From DASZIT01 sp963709665 (GTDB lineage Bacteria > Actinomycetota > Acidimicrobiia > Acidimicrobiales > RAAP-2): a stretch of 64,000 bases of DNA. The translations under genes were made by a program, and so were the position numbers. Positions 1 to 7,580 of this stretch are shown here, piece after piece. Each line of letters starts with the position of its first letter. Position 1 is the stretch's first letter. The DNA is taken from the NCBI GenBank assembly GCA_963709665.1, contig CAVPWU010000002.1, forward strand, positions 868,001 to 932,000, written 5' to 3'. Under the pieces are notes generated by a model. That model saw only the letters and a program-made list of their open reading frames with translations, ran no database searches and was not told where the DNA came from.

Positions 1-2
1 TG

Positions 3-1175
3 CCCCGGGCCGGCGGGCTGGGCGAGCGGCTGGGAACCCTGCTCTCCCCGTTCAACCTGGTGGGAGTGGCCGTGGCCTACCTGGCCGCCTGGGTGGTGGA
101 CACCACCGGCAACTACCGCCTGATCTGGCTCTTCCCGGCCGCCACCGGGCTGGCCCACGCCACCGTGAACTGCTGGCTGAAGTTCCCCGCCAGGAAGTCG
201 ACGAGCCCCGACATGATCAAACGCCTCTGGGAGTGGAGCATCGTGCAGGCGGAGTCGATGTCCGAGACGGGCATCGTGACCGGCCTCCTGGCCGCCCCCC
301 TCCTCGGCGTGGTCACCGACGAGGATGCCGACAGCGCGGTGGTCGTCGACATGGCCCGGAACATCCTCGGCAACCCCTACGAGGACGACGGGGTGGAGGA
401 TCCGCCGTCCGATGACGGGTCCTCCCGGGGGGTGGCCGGCGTCACCCAGGTGGGCGGCGGTCCGGCCGGCGAGGAGCGGTGGGGCGACCAGAAGTTGGCG
501 CCCGACGAGCCCGACCGCCCCGGGAGCGGGGGCATGATCGGCGTGTCGGACGCCACCGAGGCGACGTCCGGGTCGGCCTCCTCGTCGGGGTCCGGCCCAG
601 GAGTCGGCTCCGACGACGACTCGTCATCGGAGACCGCGGGTGGACGACCGGAGGGCGGGGTCCAGGCGGCGATCCCGGCCGGGGGCGTGATGTCGGACGG
701 ATCGATCGACGGAACCGGGAACGGCGAGGGCTCGGTGGTGGGGGCAGGGCCCACCGTCGGGCCGGCCGCCGGGCCGGCCGCCGGGCCGGCTGCGGGGGCG
801 GGGTCCGGAGCTGGGGCCCGAGTCGGTGACGACCCGACCGGAGGAGCCGACGTCCCGGTCCTTGCCGGAGCCGGCGGGGTGGAGGGGAGCGGAGCGGTGG
901 ACGGGGGCGGAGCGGTTGCCGGGGGCGGAGCGGTTGCCGGGGGCGGAGCGGTTGCCGGGGGCGGAGCGGTTGCCGGTGGGACGGTCGACTCCCGGTCGGG
1001 CACTTCCGACCACTCGTCTCCCAACAGCGCGCCGGCGCCCACCCGCGTGGCGGGCGGGGCGGGGGATCGCGGATCCGTAGCCGCCACCGGACCGGACTCC
1101 GGGGAGGCCGAGCCGGTCGGGAGGCCGGACTCCTCCGACTCGAACTCGTCCGGGATCCAGGACGACAGCGACTGA
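3..1175 (+). CDS. Membrane transporter, C-terminal part only (MFS-like), with low-complexity tail
   Basis: The gene runs in from the left edge without a start. The first 45 or so residues hold two hydrophobic segments separated by a short polar turn (around DTTGNYR), which resembles the last two membrane helices of a major-facilitator-type permease. A charged cytoplasmic stretch follows to about residue 130, then a long Gly/Ala/Ser-rich tail. The tail is read antisense to the cold-shock-like gene from 377 onward, so either the tail is genuine in only one direction or an indel hides the true stop. Family assignment is tentative because most of the protein lies outside the window. Confidence 0.45.
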   Translation, partial: PRAGGLGERLGTLLSPFNLVGVAVAYLAAWVVDTTGNYRLIWLFPAATGLAHATVNCWLKFPARKSTSPDMIKRLWEWSIVQAESMSETGIVTGLLAAPLLGVVTDEDADSAVVVDMARNILGNPYEDDGVEDPPSDDGSSRGVAGVTQVGGGPAGEERWGDQKLAPDEPDRPGSGGMIGVSDATEATSGSASSSGSGPGVGSDDDSSSETAGGRPEGGVQAAIPAGGVMSDGSIDGTGNGEGSVVGAGPTVGPAAGPAAGPAAGAGSGAGARVGDDPTGGADVPVLAGAGGVEGSGAVDGGGAVAGGGAVAGGGAVAGGGAVAGGTVDSRSGTSDHSSPNSAPAPTRVAGGAGDRGSVAATGPDSGEAEPVGRPDSSDSNSSGIQDDSD

Positions 1176-1993
1176 AGCGAAGCCATCTCGACCTCGCCGG
1201 TGGGCATCCCGGGATCCTGGGCCCAGTCGTAGGCGGGAGGCGCCACCGGTCCCGTCGCCGCCGGCGCCTCCGACGACGGAATGTCGGTCACCCCGGCGGG
1301 ATCGGTGGCTCCGGAGTCGGTGACCGCCGCCGGTCCTGCCGCCACCCCGACGACCTGGGTCGGGTGGGCGCCGGCGATCGGCTCGACGGCCCGGGTCGGC
1401 TCGCTCCCCGGATCCGGGGTCGGGCCGGTGGTGGCGGTGGCGGCCGAGGTCCCCACCTCCGCGTCCACGGCTCCGGGGGGCAGAACGGGCCCGGACGGGG
1501 GGACGGCACCGGTGGGCCTCGCCGGGAGGGTGGGCCCCGTGGCGACAGACGGCGTGCTGGGCTCGGCCCGACCCGCCGTCGGCTCGGCGGAGGCGGCTGC
1601 CGCCACCGGTGCCACCCCGACGGCGGGTGGGGCCGCCACCGGAGGCCCGGCCGTCGCCGCGGACCCCGCAGATCCGGCCGCCGTGGGCCCCGCAGACCCG
1701 GGGGACGCCGCCTGGAGGGTGGATCCCGGCGCGGCCAGGCCGGGTAGCGTCCGCACCGAGGTCGCCTCGAGCCGGCCCAGGTGGCCCGGGGCGATCTCCA
1801 CCGCCACCAGGGTGCCCAGGGCGATGGTCCGGGAGCCGTCGGTGATCGCCGTGCAGTGGAAGCCGAACCGACGCCCGTTGCCGAACTCGACGGTGCCGAT
1901 CCCCCGGTCGTCGTCGAACTCGGTGACCCGGGCGATCTGGGGGATGCGCCGGGCGGGGGGGAGATCCACGACACCGCTCCAACCCGAGGTCAT
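377..1993 (-). CDS. Cold-shock-like domain protein with long Pro/Ala-rich tail
   Basis: Residues about 15-75 form a small beta-barrel-like segment (ARVTEFDDDRGIGTVEF, then GRRFGFHCTAI) that resembles the cold-shock/S1-type nucleic-acid-binding fold. The remaining 460 or so residues are low-complexity Pro, Ala, Thr and acidic sequence, including repeated PPATA units. The ATG at 1993 is preceded by GAGGAG at a good distance, so I prefer it to the GTG at 1999. The gene follows hisG by about 20 bases on the same strand and may end the riboflavin/histidine transcription unit. A role in RNA binding is inferred from the fold. The tail overlaps the opposite-strand transporter reading frame by about 800 bases. 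Confidence 0.5.
   Translation of the reverse strand: MTSGWSGVVDLPPARRIPQIARVTEFDDDRGIGTVEFGNGRRFGFHCTAITDGSRTIALGTLVAVEIAPGHLGRLEATSVRTLPGLAAPGSTLQAASPGSAGPTAAGSAGSAATAGPPVAAPPAVGVAPVAAAASAEPTAGRAEPSTPSVATGPTLPARPTGAVPPSGPVLPPGAVDAEVGTSAATATTGPTPDPGSEPTRAVEPIAGAHPTQVVGVAAGPAAVTDSGATDPAGVTDIPSSEAPAATGPVAPPAYDWAQDPGMPTGEVEMASLQSLSSWIPDEFESEESGLPTGSASPESGPVAATDPRSPAPPATRVGAGALLGDEWSEVPDRESTVPPATAPPPATAPPPATAPPPATAPPPSTAPLPSTPPAPARTGTSAPPVGSSPTRAPAPDPAPAAGPAAGPAAGPTVGPAPTTEPSPFPVPSIDPSDITPPAGIAAWTPPSGRPPAVSDDESSSEPTPGPDPDEEADPDVASVASDTPIMPPLPGRSGSSGANFWSPHRSSPAGPPPTWVTPATPREDPSSDGGSSTPSSS
891..980. repeat. Tandem 18-bp repeat, about five copies
   Basis: Units of the type GGAGCGGTTGCCGGGGGC repeat in phase: three identical copies at 909-926, 927-944 and 945-962, flanked by diverged copies at 891-908 and 963-980. 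The unit length is a multiple of three, so copy-number change keeps both overlapping reading frames open. On the minus strand it encodes the Pro/Ala/Thr repeats of the cold-shock-like protein. Confidence 0.85.
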
Positions 1994-2012
1994 GGCCACC
2001 TCCTCGCTCTCC

Positions 2013-2909
2013 TCAGTGGACGATCTTGGCCAGTGCCAGTTCGATGATGTCGGTGGCGCCGCGGTCCCGGAGGGCGGGGATCAGCACGTTGATCTCCGAC
2101 TTCGGCACCACCGTCTCGACGGCGAAGCCACCACCGCCGAACAGCTCGGACACCGTCGGCGACCGGAGCGAGGGCAGCAGGTCGATGACCTCGTCGAGCT
2201 GGTCCGGGCCGACGTTCAGCTTCACCAGCACCTTCCCCCGGGCTTCGAGCGCCCCCTGCAGGAGGGTGAGGATCTGCTCCATGGCGTGGCGCTTCTCGGG
2301 ATCGTCGGCGGCCGCCCGGTTGGCCACCAGCTCGGTGTGGGACACGAAGAGGGTCTCGACGATCTTGAGGCCCGCCGCCCGCAGCGCCCGCCCGGTCTCG
2401 GTGATCTCCACCACGCAGTCGGCGATGTCGGGGACCTTGGCCTCGGTGGCCCCGTAGGAGAGGCTGACCTCCGCCCGCACGCCGTGCTTCTCGAGGTACC
2501 GGCGGGTCAGCTCCGGGTACTCGGTGGACACCCGCAGGGCGCCACCGGCACCGGTGCCGGAGGCGGCCAGGTCGGCCACCGACTGGACGGGGGACGCCTG
2601 GGAGACGGCCAGCACCACCCGGACCGGGTTGGAGGTGGCCTTGGAGTACTGGAGGACCCCGAGCGACGTCACCTCGCTCCCCCGCTCCTCCACCCAGTCG
2701 CGCCCGGTGATCCCGATGTCGAACATCCCCTCGGCCACGTACAGGGGGATCTCCTGGGGCCGGAGGATGCGCACGTCGTCGATCCGGGGGTCGTCGATGG
2801 AGGCCCGGTAGTCGACCTCCGACGACCGGGTCACCGCCAGGTCGGCGGCGCTGAACAGCTCCAGCGTGGCCTTCTCCAGGGAGCCCTTGGGCAGCACCAT
2901 CCGCAGCAC
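2013..2909 (-). CDS. hisG: ATP phosphoribosyltransferase, long form
   Basis: First enzyme of histidine biosynthesis: joins ATP and PRPP to give phosphoribosyl-ATP. The protein starts VLRMVLPKGSLEK, carries the TGRDWV and SYGATEAKVPDIAD regions, and at about 298 residues includes the C-terminal ACT-like regulatory domain (ending in ALAKIVH), so it is the long HisG form that works without HisZ and is normally feedback-inhibited by histidine. I chose GTG 2909, which gives the usual start; ATG 2900 is an alternative. It begins three bases after the ribH stop, so it is probably translated from the riboflavin operon message. No other histidine gene is in the window. Confidence 0.93.
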   Translation of the reverse strand: MLRMVLPKGSLEKATLELFSAADLAVTRSSEVDYRASIDDPRIDDVRILRPQEIPLYVAEGMFDIGITGRDWVEERGSEVTSLGVLQYSKATSNPVRVVLAVSQASPVQSVADLAASGTGAGGALRVSTEYPELTRRYLEKHGVRAEVSLSYGATEAKVPDIADCVVEITETGRALRAAGLKIVETLFVSHTELVANRAAADDPEKRHAMEQILTLLQGALEARGKVLVKLNVGPDQLDEVIDLLPSLRSPTVSELFGGGGFAVETVVPKSEINVLIPALRDRGATDIIELALAKIVH

Positions 2910-2911
2910 GG

Positions 2912-3463
2912 TCAGCCCACCCCGCCAGGGATGTCCGCCAGGATCCGCACCATCTCGATCGCCGTCATCGCCGCCTCGCGCCCCTTGTTGGTCTCGTCGG
3001 CCTCCGAGCGCTCGAGGGCCTGGTCCACCGTATCGGTGGTCAGCACCCCGAACACGATCGGTACCCCGGTGTCGAGCTGGACCCGCTGGAGCCCGCGGGC
3101 GCACTCGCCGGCCACGAAGTCGTAGTGGCCGGTGTCGCCCCGGATCACCGCCCCCAGGCAGACCACGGCGTCCACCCCACCGGAGCAGGCGAACCGGCGG
3201 GCCACCAGGGGCAGCTCGAAGGCGCCGGGGGCCCAGGCCACGGTGACGGCCGCCGGGTCCCCACCGGCCGCCGCCAGGGCGTCGAGGGCACCGACCAGCA
3301 GCCGGTCGGTGATGCCCCCGTTGAACTCCGCGCAGGCGATCCCCACCCGGACCCCGGAGGCGTCACGCCCGTCGCCGGCGGCGGCGTCGATGCAGCGCCC
3401 GACCCGGGCGGCGGCCCGCGCCTTGGCGTCGATCGGCAGGAGGGTGAGGTCAGAGGACGTCAT
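2912..3463 (-). CDS. ribH: 6,7-dimethyl-8-ribityllumazine synthase
   Basis: Condenses 5-amino-6-ribitylamino-uracil with 3,4-dihydroxy-2-butanone 4-phosphate, the penultimate step of riboflavin synthesis; the family assembles into pentamers or 60-mer capsids. Seen here: FNGGITDRLL, the APGAFELPL substrate loop, CLGAVIRGDTGHYDF with the catalytic His, and a C-terminal EAAMTAIEM helix. At 183 residues it is longer than the usual 155 or so because of an N-terminal Ala/Arg-rich extension of about 35 residues. Its start overlaps the end of ribBA by 14 bases, indicating translational coupling. Confidence 0.95.
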   Translation of the reverse strand: MTSSDLTLLPIDAKARAAARVGRCIDAAAGDGRDASGVRVGIACAEFNGGITDRLLVGALDALAAAGGDPAAVTVAWAPGAFELPLVARRFACSGGVDAVVCLGAVIRGDTGHYDFVAGECARGLQRVQLDTGVPIVFGVLTTDTVDQALERSEADETNKGREAAMTAIEMVRILADIPGGVG

Positions 3464-4670
3464 CGAGTCCCTCGAGCAGGTGGCCCATCCGCTCGCGCTT
3501 GGTCCGGAGGTACTTGATGTTCTCGGGGTTGGACACCGGCTGGATGTTGACCCGCTCGACGATGTCGAGGCCGAAGCCCTCGAGGCCGCCGTACTTGGTG
3601 GGGTTGTTGGTCATCAGCCGCATGGTGGTCACCCCCAGGTCGACCAGGATCTGGGCCCCGATGCCGTACTCCCGGGAGTCCGACGGCAGCCCCAGCTCGA
3701 GGTTGGCGTCCACGGTGTCGAGGCCCTCCTCCTGGAGGGTGTAGGCCCGCAGCTTGTGGGCCAGCCCGATGCCCCGGCCCTCGTGGCCGCGGAGGTAGAC
3801 CACCACCCCGCTGCCGGCCTCGGCGATGGCGGACATCGCCCCCTTCAGCTGCGGGCCGCAGTCGCACCGCAGGGAGCCGAAGGCGTCCCCGGTCAGGCAC
3901 TCGCTGTGCACCCGGACCAGCACGTTGGGCTGTCCGTCGACCTCTCCCTTGACCAGGGCCAGGTGCTGCTCCCCGTCGAGCACCGACTCGTAGGCCACGG
4001 CGGTGAACTCGCCGTACTCGGTGGGGATCCGGGCGCTGGCGATCTTCCGGACCAGCTTGTCGTTGCGCCGGCGGTACCGGATGAGGTCGGCGATGGAGAT
4101 CAGGTGGAGGCCGTGCTTCTCCGAGAACTCCACGAGCTCGGGGAGGCGCGCCATCGACCCCTTGTCCTCGCTCACCACCTCGCAGAGGACCCCGGCCGGC
4201 GACATGCCGGCGGCCCGGGCCAGATCCACGGCCGCCTCGGTGTGCCCGGCCCGCTTGAGCACCCCGCCGGTCCGGTACCGCAGCGGGAAGATGTGGCCGG
4301 GACGGCTGAGATCGGCCGGCCGGGTGGCGGGGTCGACCAGCGCCTTGATGGTGGCCGAGCGGTCGGCGGCCGAGATCCCGGTGGTGGTGCCGTGGCGGAA
4401 GTCCACGCTGACGGTGAAGGCCGTCCGCTGGATCTCGGTGTTGTTGGTCACCATCAGCGGGAGGTCGAGCTGGTCGACACGGTCCGGGGTGAGGGGGGCG
4501 CAGATCAGGCCCGAGGTGTGGTTGATGAAGAAGGCGATCTTCTCCGGGGTGACGGCGTCCGCCGCCATGATCAGGTCGCCCTCGTTCTCGCGATCCTCGT
4601 CGTCGACGACCACCACGATCTCCCCGCGGCCCACCGCGGCGATCGCATCTTCCACCGCTGAGAACGGCAT
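3450..4670 (-). CDS. ribBA: Bifunctional 3,4-dihydroxy-2-butanone 4-phosphate synthase / GTP cyclohydrolase II
   Basis: A 406-residue fusion. The N-terminal half (to about 200) is the RibB domain with DDEDRENEGDL and the RPGHIFPLRY segment; it makes the four-carbon unit from ribulose 5-phosphate. The C-terminal half is GTP cyclohydrolase II, with the zinc cysteines in CLTGDAFGSLRCDCGPQL and the RGHEGRGIGL loop; it opens GTP. Together they supply both precursors for riboflavin. ATG 4670 gives the normal RibB start (MPFSAVEDAI). It lies 16 bases after ribD and overlaps ribH, so the set is one operon. No riboflavin synthase (ribE) gene lies between ribD and ribBA. Confidence 0.96.
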   Translation of the reverse strand: MPFSAVEDAIAAVGRGEIVVVVDDEDRENEGDLIMAADAVTPEKIAFFINHTSGLICAPLTPDRVDQLDLPLMVTNNTEIQRTAFTVSVDFRHGTTTGISAADRSATIKALVDPATRPADLSRPGHIFPLRYRTGGVLKRAGHTEAAVDLARAAGMSPAGVLCEVVSEDKGSMARLPELVEFSEKHGLHLISIADLIRYRRRNDKLVRKIASARIPTEYGEFTAVAYESVLDGEQHLALVKGEVDGQPNVLVRVHSECLTGDAFGSLRCDCGPQLKGAMSAIAEAGSGVVVYLRGHEGRGIGLAHKLRAYTLQEEGLDTVDANLELGLPSDSREYGIGAQILVDLGVTTMRLMTNNPTKYGGLEGFGLDIVERVNIQPVSNPENIKYLRTKRERMGHLLEGLDDVL

Positions 4671-4686
4671 CAGCCCTTGACTCCCT

Positions 4687-5769
4687 CTAACTGCTGGGGC
4701 GCGACACATCCACCCGCAGATCGCCACCCAGGCTAGTGGCCGACCGGATGGACCCCCGCCACAGGCCCTCGATGGTGGCCGCACCGGCCCCGGCGAAGAG
4801 CGGGCGGGCATCGTCGCCGCCGAAGAGGGCCGGCGCCAGGTAGAGGACGTAGCGGTCGACCAGACCGGCGGCGTGGAAGGCGTGGGCCACCCCGGCACCC
4901 CCTTCCACCAGCACCTGGAGCACCTCACGCCGCCCCAGCTCGTCCAGGACGCCACCCAGGTCGCCGCTCAGCTCCAGGGCCGGCAGGACGGCGGCGCCCT
5001 CCGGGGCCCGTCCCAGCACCACCCGGAGCGGCTGCTCGTCCTCGGAGCGGTGGTCTGGATCGTCCTCGGGCAGCCGGACGGTCAGCGACGGGTCGTCGAT
5101 CCGGACCGTGCCCGCCCCCACCAGCACCGCGTCCGACCGGGCCCGCAGCCGGTGGGCGTCGGCCCGGGCCGCCTCGCCGGTGATCCACCGGCTGGAGCCG
5201 TCGGGGGCGGCCGTCCGGCCGTCGAGGGTGGCGGCCAGCTTCAGCACCACCCACGGCCGACCGGTCCGCCGGTGGTGGAGGTAGGCGGCCAGCTGCTCGG
5301 AGACCGCCGCCGCCGCCGCCCCGACCTCCACCTCGATCCCCGCCTGGCGGAGGGCGGCGATGCCCCGTCCGGCCACCCGGGGGTCCGGGTCCTCCACCCC
5401 CACCACCACCCGCCGGACCCCCGAGGCGATCACCGCCTCGGTGCAGGGGGGCGTCCGACCGTGGTGGGCACACGGCTCCAGGGTGACGTAGAGGGTGGCC
5501 AGATCGGCCTCGTCGCCGGCGGCGGCCAGGGCGGTGACCTCGGCGTGCGGACCTCCGGGCGGAGCGGTGGCGCCGATGAACCAGCCGGGGTCGTCCACCC
5601 CGATCTCCCCGCCCTCCCCGCTCCCGGGGCCGCCGGCGGACCCGTCGGCCCCCTGCGTCCCACCCGGCTCGTCCTCCCGGCTCAGCGGCGGCACCACCAC
5701 GGCACCCACCCAGGGATTGGGGGAGGTCCGGCCGCGCACCGCCTCGGCGGCCGCCACCGCCCGGAGCAT
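4687..5769 (-). CDS. ribD: Riboflavin biosynthesis deaminase/reductase
   Basis: Bifunctional enzyme converting the pyrimidine product of GTP cyclohydrolase II into the ribitylamino-uracil precursor. The N-terminal deaminase has TSPNPWVGAVVV, the zinc ligands in GGPHAEV and LEPCAHHGRTPPC; the C-terminal NADPH-dependent reductase starts near WVVLKLAATLDGR. An unusual Gly/Glu-rich insertion of roughly 35 residues sits between VGAVVV and the HAE motif. ATG 5769 begins exactly where family members normally read an internal Met, so about 12 N-terminal residues may be missing. An in-frame CTG at 5805, overlapping the rpe stop as CTGA, would restore them. Part of the rpe-ribD-ribBA-ribH set. Confidence 0.92.
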   Translation of the reverse strand: MLRAVAAAEAVRGRTSPNPWVGAVVVPPLSREDEPGGTQGADGSAGGPGSGEGGEIGVDDPGWFIGATAPPGGPHAEVTALAAAGDEADLATLYVTLEPCAHHGRTPPCTEAVIASGVRRVVVGVEDPDPRVAGRGIAALRQAGIEVEVGAAAAAVSEQLAAYLHHRRTGRPWVVLKLAATLDGRTAAPDGSSRWITGEAARADAHRLRARSDAVLVGAGTVRIDDPSLTVRLPEDDPDHRSEDEQPLRVVLGRAPEGAAVLPALELSGDLGGVLDELGRREVLQVLVEGGAGVAHAFHAAGLVDRYVLYLAPALFGGDDARPLFAGAGAATIEGLWRGSIRSATSLGGDLRVDVSRPSS

Positions 5770-5801
5770 CCACCGCTCATCCCGGAGCCGGCGCTCGTCG
5801 G

Positions 5802-6509
5802 TCAGGGCCCGTCGTCCCCGGGTTCGCCCACCGCCGCCCGGGCCGCCGCCATGATCCCGCGGACCGCCTCCACCGGATCCGACTGCCCGTAGACGGCCGA
5901 GCCGGCCACGAAGACGTTGGCCCCCGACCGGGCCGCCTCCGCCACGGTGTGCTCGTCGATGCCGCCGTCCACCTCCACGTCCACCGACCAGCCGCCCACC
6001 TCCACGGCGTCCCGCACCTGCCGGACCTTGGGCATCACCTCGGCGATGAACGACTGGCCGCCGAACCCCGGGTGGACGGTCATGCAGAGCACCAGGTCGA
6101 CCAGCCCCAGATAGGGCTCGAGGGCCGAGAACGGGGTGTCCGGGTTGGCGGCCAGCCCCACCCGGAGCCCGAGGTCCCGCATCTGGGCGCAGAGCGCCGG
6201 GGTGTCCCCCACCTCCACATGGACGGTGCAGCCGTCGGAGCCGGCGTCGCGGAACGGCTCGAGGTAGCGGGCCGGGTCGGTGATCATCAGGTGAGTGTCG
6301 AAGAACAGCCGGGAGTGCTTCCTCAACGACGAGACCACCGGTGGCCCGATGGTCAGGTTGGGGACGAAGTGGCCGTCCATCACGTCCACGTGGAGCCAGT
6401 CGGTGGCCGGGGCCACCTGGTCCACCGCCTCGGAGAGCGAGCCGAAGTCGGCCGACAGGATCGACGGCGCCACCCGGAGGTGGAGGTCCGGTGACGGGGC
6501 GGCCGACAT
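5802..6509 (-). CDS. rpe: Ribulose-phosphate 3-epimerase
   Basis: Interconverts ribulose 5-phosphate and xylulose 5-phosphate in the pentose phosphate pathway; its substrate also feeds RibB in the neighbouring riboflavin genes. A 235-residue TIM barrel with APSILSADF at the start, the metal/catalytic segments HVDVMDGHFVPN and THLMI, VHPGFGGQ, and the phosphate-binding DGGI and AGSAVYG near the end. All standard landmarks are present. It lies about 55 bases after fmt and directly before ribD on the same strand. Confidence 0.95.
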   Translation of the reverse strand: MSAAPSPDLHLRVAPSILSADFGSLSEAVDQVAPATDWLHVDVMDGHFVPNLTIGPPVVSSLRKHSRLFFDTHLMITDPARYLEPFRDAGSDGCTVHVEVGDTPALCAQMRDLGLRVGLAANPDTPFSALEPYLGLVDLVLCMTVHPGFGGQSFIAEVMPKVRQVRDAVEVGGWSVDVEVDGGIDEHTVAEAARSGANVFVAGSAVYGQSDPVEAVRGIMAAARAAVGEPGDDGP

Positions 6510-6563
6510 GGATCGTGAGCCTACCGGTCGGCATCGCCGGGTCCGGGTCCGTTCGACCCGCCG

Positions 6564-7532
6564 TCAGTCGCCGAGCCGCTCTCCGGACTCCGGCCGGGCC
6601 CCCCGGAGCCACGATCCGACATCCATGGGCTGGCGCCCTTCCGGCTGCACCGTGATCAACCGGAGGCGGGTCCCGTTGCCGGCCACCACCACCTCCCCCT
6701 CGAGGGTGCCGGGAATGACGACCATCGGGAAGGGGCCACCCACCGCCCGGGCGGCGACCTCCGGTCCCCGGGCGGGCGCCCCGGGGGATGTCCCCTCGGG
6801 GCCCGCCCCGGCCGGTGGTACCCGGGGCTCCCCGGCCTGGAGGACCCGCAGCCGCTTCCCCCGGAAGGTGGTCCAGGCCCGGCCCAGTCGGACCACCCGT
6901 CGGAGGTGCTCGGCGTCGCGCTCCCAGGCGAGCTCGAGCTCGGCGGGGCGGATCTTCTCGGCGTAGCTGGGTTCGCCGCTCTGGTCGTGCGGGACCGGCA
7001 GGCCGGCCACCCCCCCACCCAGGTGCTCGTCGAGCAGCCGGCAGCCGATGGCCACCAGTCGGTCCCGGAGGTGGTCGACCGACTCCTCGTCCTCGATCGT
7101 GGTGCCCTCGACGGCGTAGACGGGGCCGGTGTCGAGGCCGGCCTCCACCGCCATCAGGCAGACCCCGGTCTCGGCGTCGCCCTCGAGCACCGCCCGCTCC
7201 ACCGGCGCCGCCCCCCGCCACCGGGGCAGCAGGGAGAAGTGGAGGTTGACCATGGGCAGCTGCTCCAGCACCGCCACCGGGACGATCCGGCCGTAGGCCA
7301 CCACCACCCCCAGCTCGGCGCCGACCCCCACGGCGTCGTCGAGGTGGTCGGTGACCGGGAGTCCCAGCTCCAGCGCCGCCGCCTTCACCGGGCTGGGTAC
7401 CAGGTCCCCGCCCCGCCCCCTCCGCTTGTCCACCCGGCTGACCACCAGCGCCACGTCGTGGCCGGCCGCCACCAGGGTCCGGAGGGGTGGGACGGCCGCC
7501 TCCGGCGTTCCCAGGTAGACGAGACGGGCCAT
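6564..7532 (-). CDS. fmt: Methionyl-tRNA formyltransferase
   Basis: Formylates initiator Met-tRNA using 10-formyl-tetrahydrofolate, in the cytoplasm. The 322-residue protein starts MARLVYLGTPEAAVPPL, has the catalytic NLHFSLLPRWRGAAP loop, and a C-terminal tRNA-binding domain. In many actinobacteria fmt follows priA and def and precedes rsmB; here a septum-formation-like gene intervenes on one side and rpe follows on the other, with no rsmB. A strong hairpin separates fmt from the upstream gene, so fmt probably starts the fmt-rpe-rib unit. Confidence 0.95.
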   Translation of the reverse strand: MARLVYLGTPEAAVPPLRTLVAAGHDVALVVSRVDKRRGRGGDLVPSPVKAAALELGLPVTDHLDDAVGVGAELGVVVAYGRIVPVAVLEQLPMVNLHFSLLPRWRGAAPVERAVLEGDAETGVCLMAVEAGLDTGPVYAVEGTTIEDEESVDHLRDRLVAIGCRLLDEHLGGGVAGLPVPHDQSGEPSYAEKIRPAELELAWERDAEHLRRVVRLGRAWTTFRGKRLRVLQAGEPRVPPAGAGPEGTSPGAPARGPEVAARAVGGPFPMVVIPGTLEGEVVVAGNGTRLRLITVQPEGRQPMDVGSWLRGARPESGERLGD

Positions 7533-7549
7533 GGCCCGGGAGGCTATCG

Positions 7550-7573
7550 GTCCGACGAGCCGGGCCGTCGGAC
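7550..7573 (-). terminator. Hairpin between septum-like gene and fmt
   Basis: A perfect 8-bp inverted repeat, GTCCGACG and CGTCGGAC, with an 8-base loop, starting eight bases after the stop of the septum-formation-like gene. There is no T tract, as is common in very GC-rich genomes. Placement suggests it ends the mihF-to-septum transcript and insulates fmt. Confidence 0.55.
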
Positions 7574-7580
7574 GTCGCCC

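Noticed and set aside
4873..5892. Long plus-strand frame opposite ribD
   Set aside because: It is a codon-bias shadow: rich in Gly, His, Pro and Arg, opposite a clearly conserved gene. The same applies to many long frames opposite priA, carB, pyrC and the aro genes.
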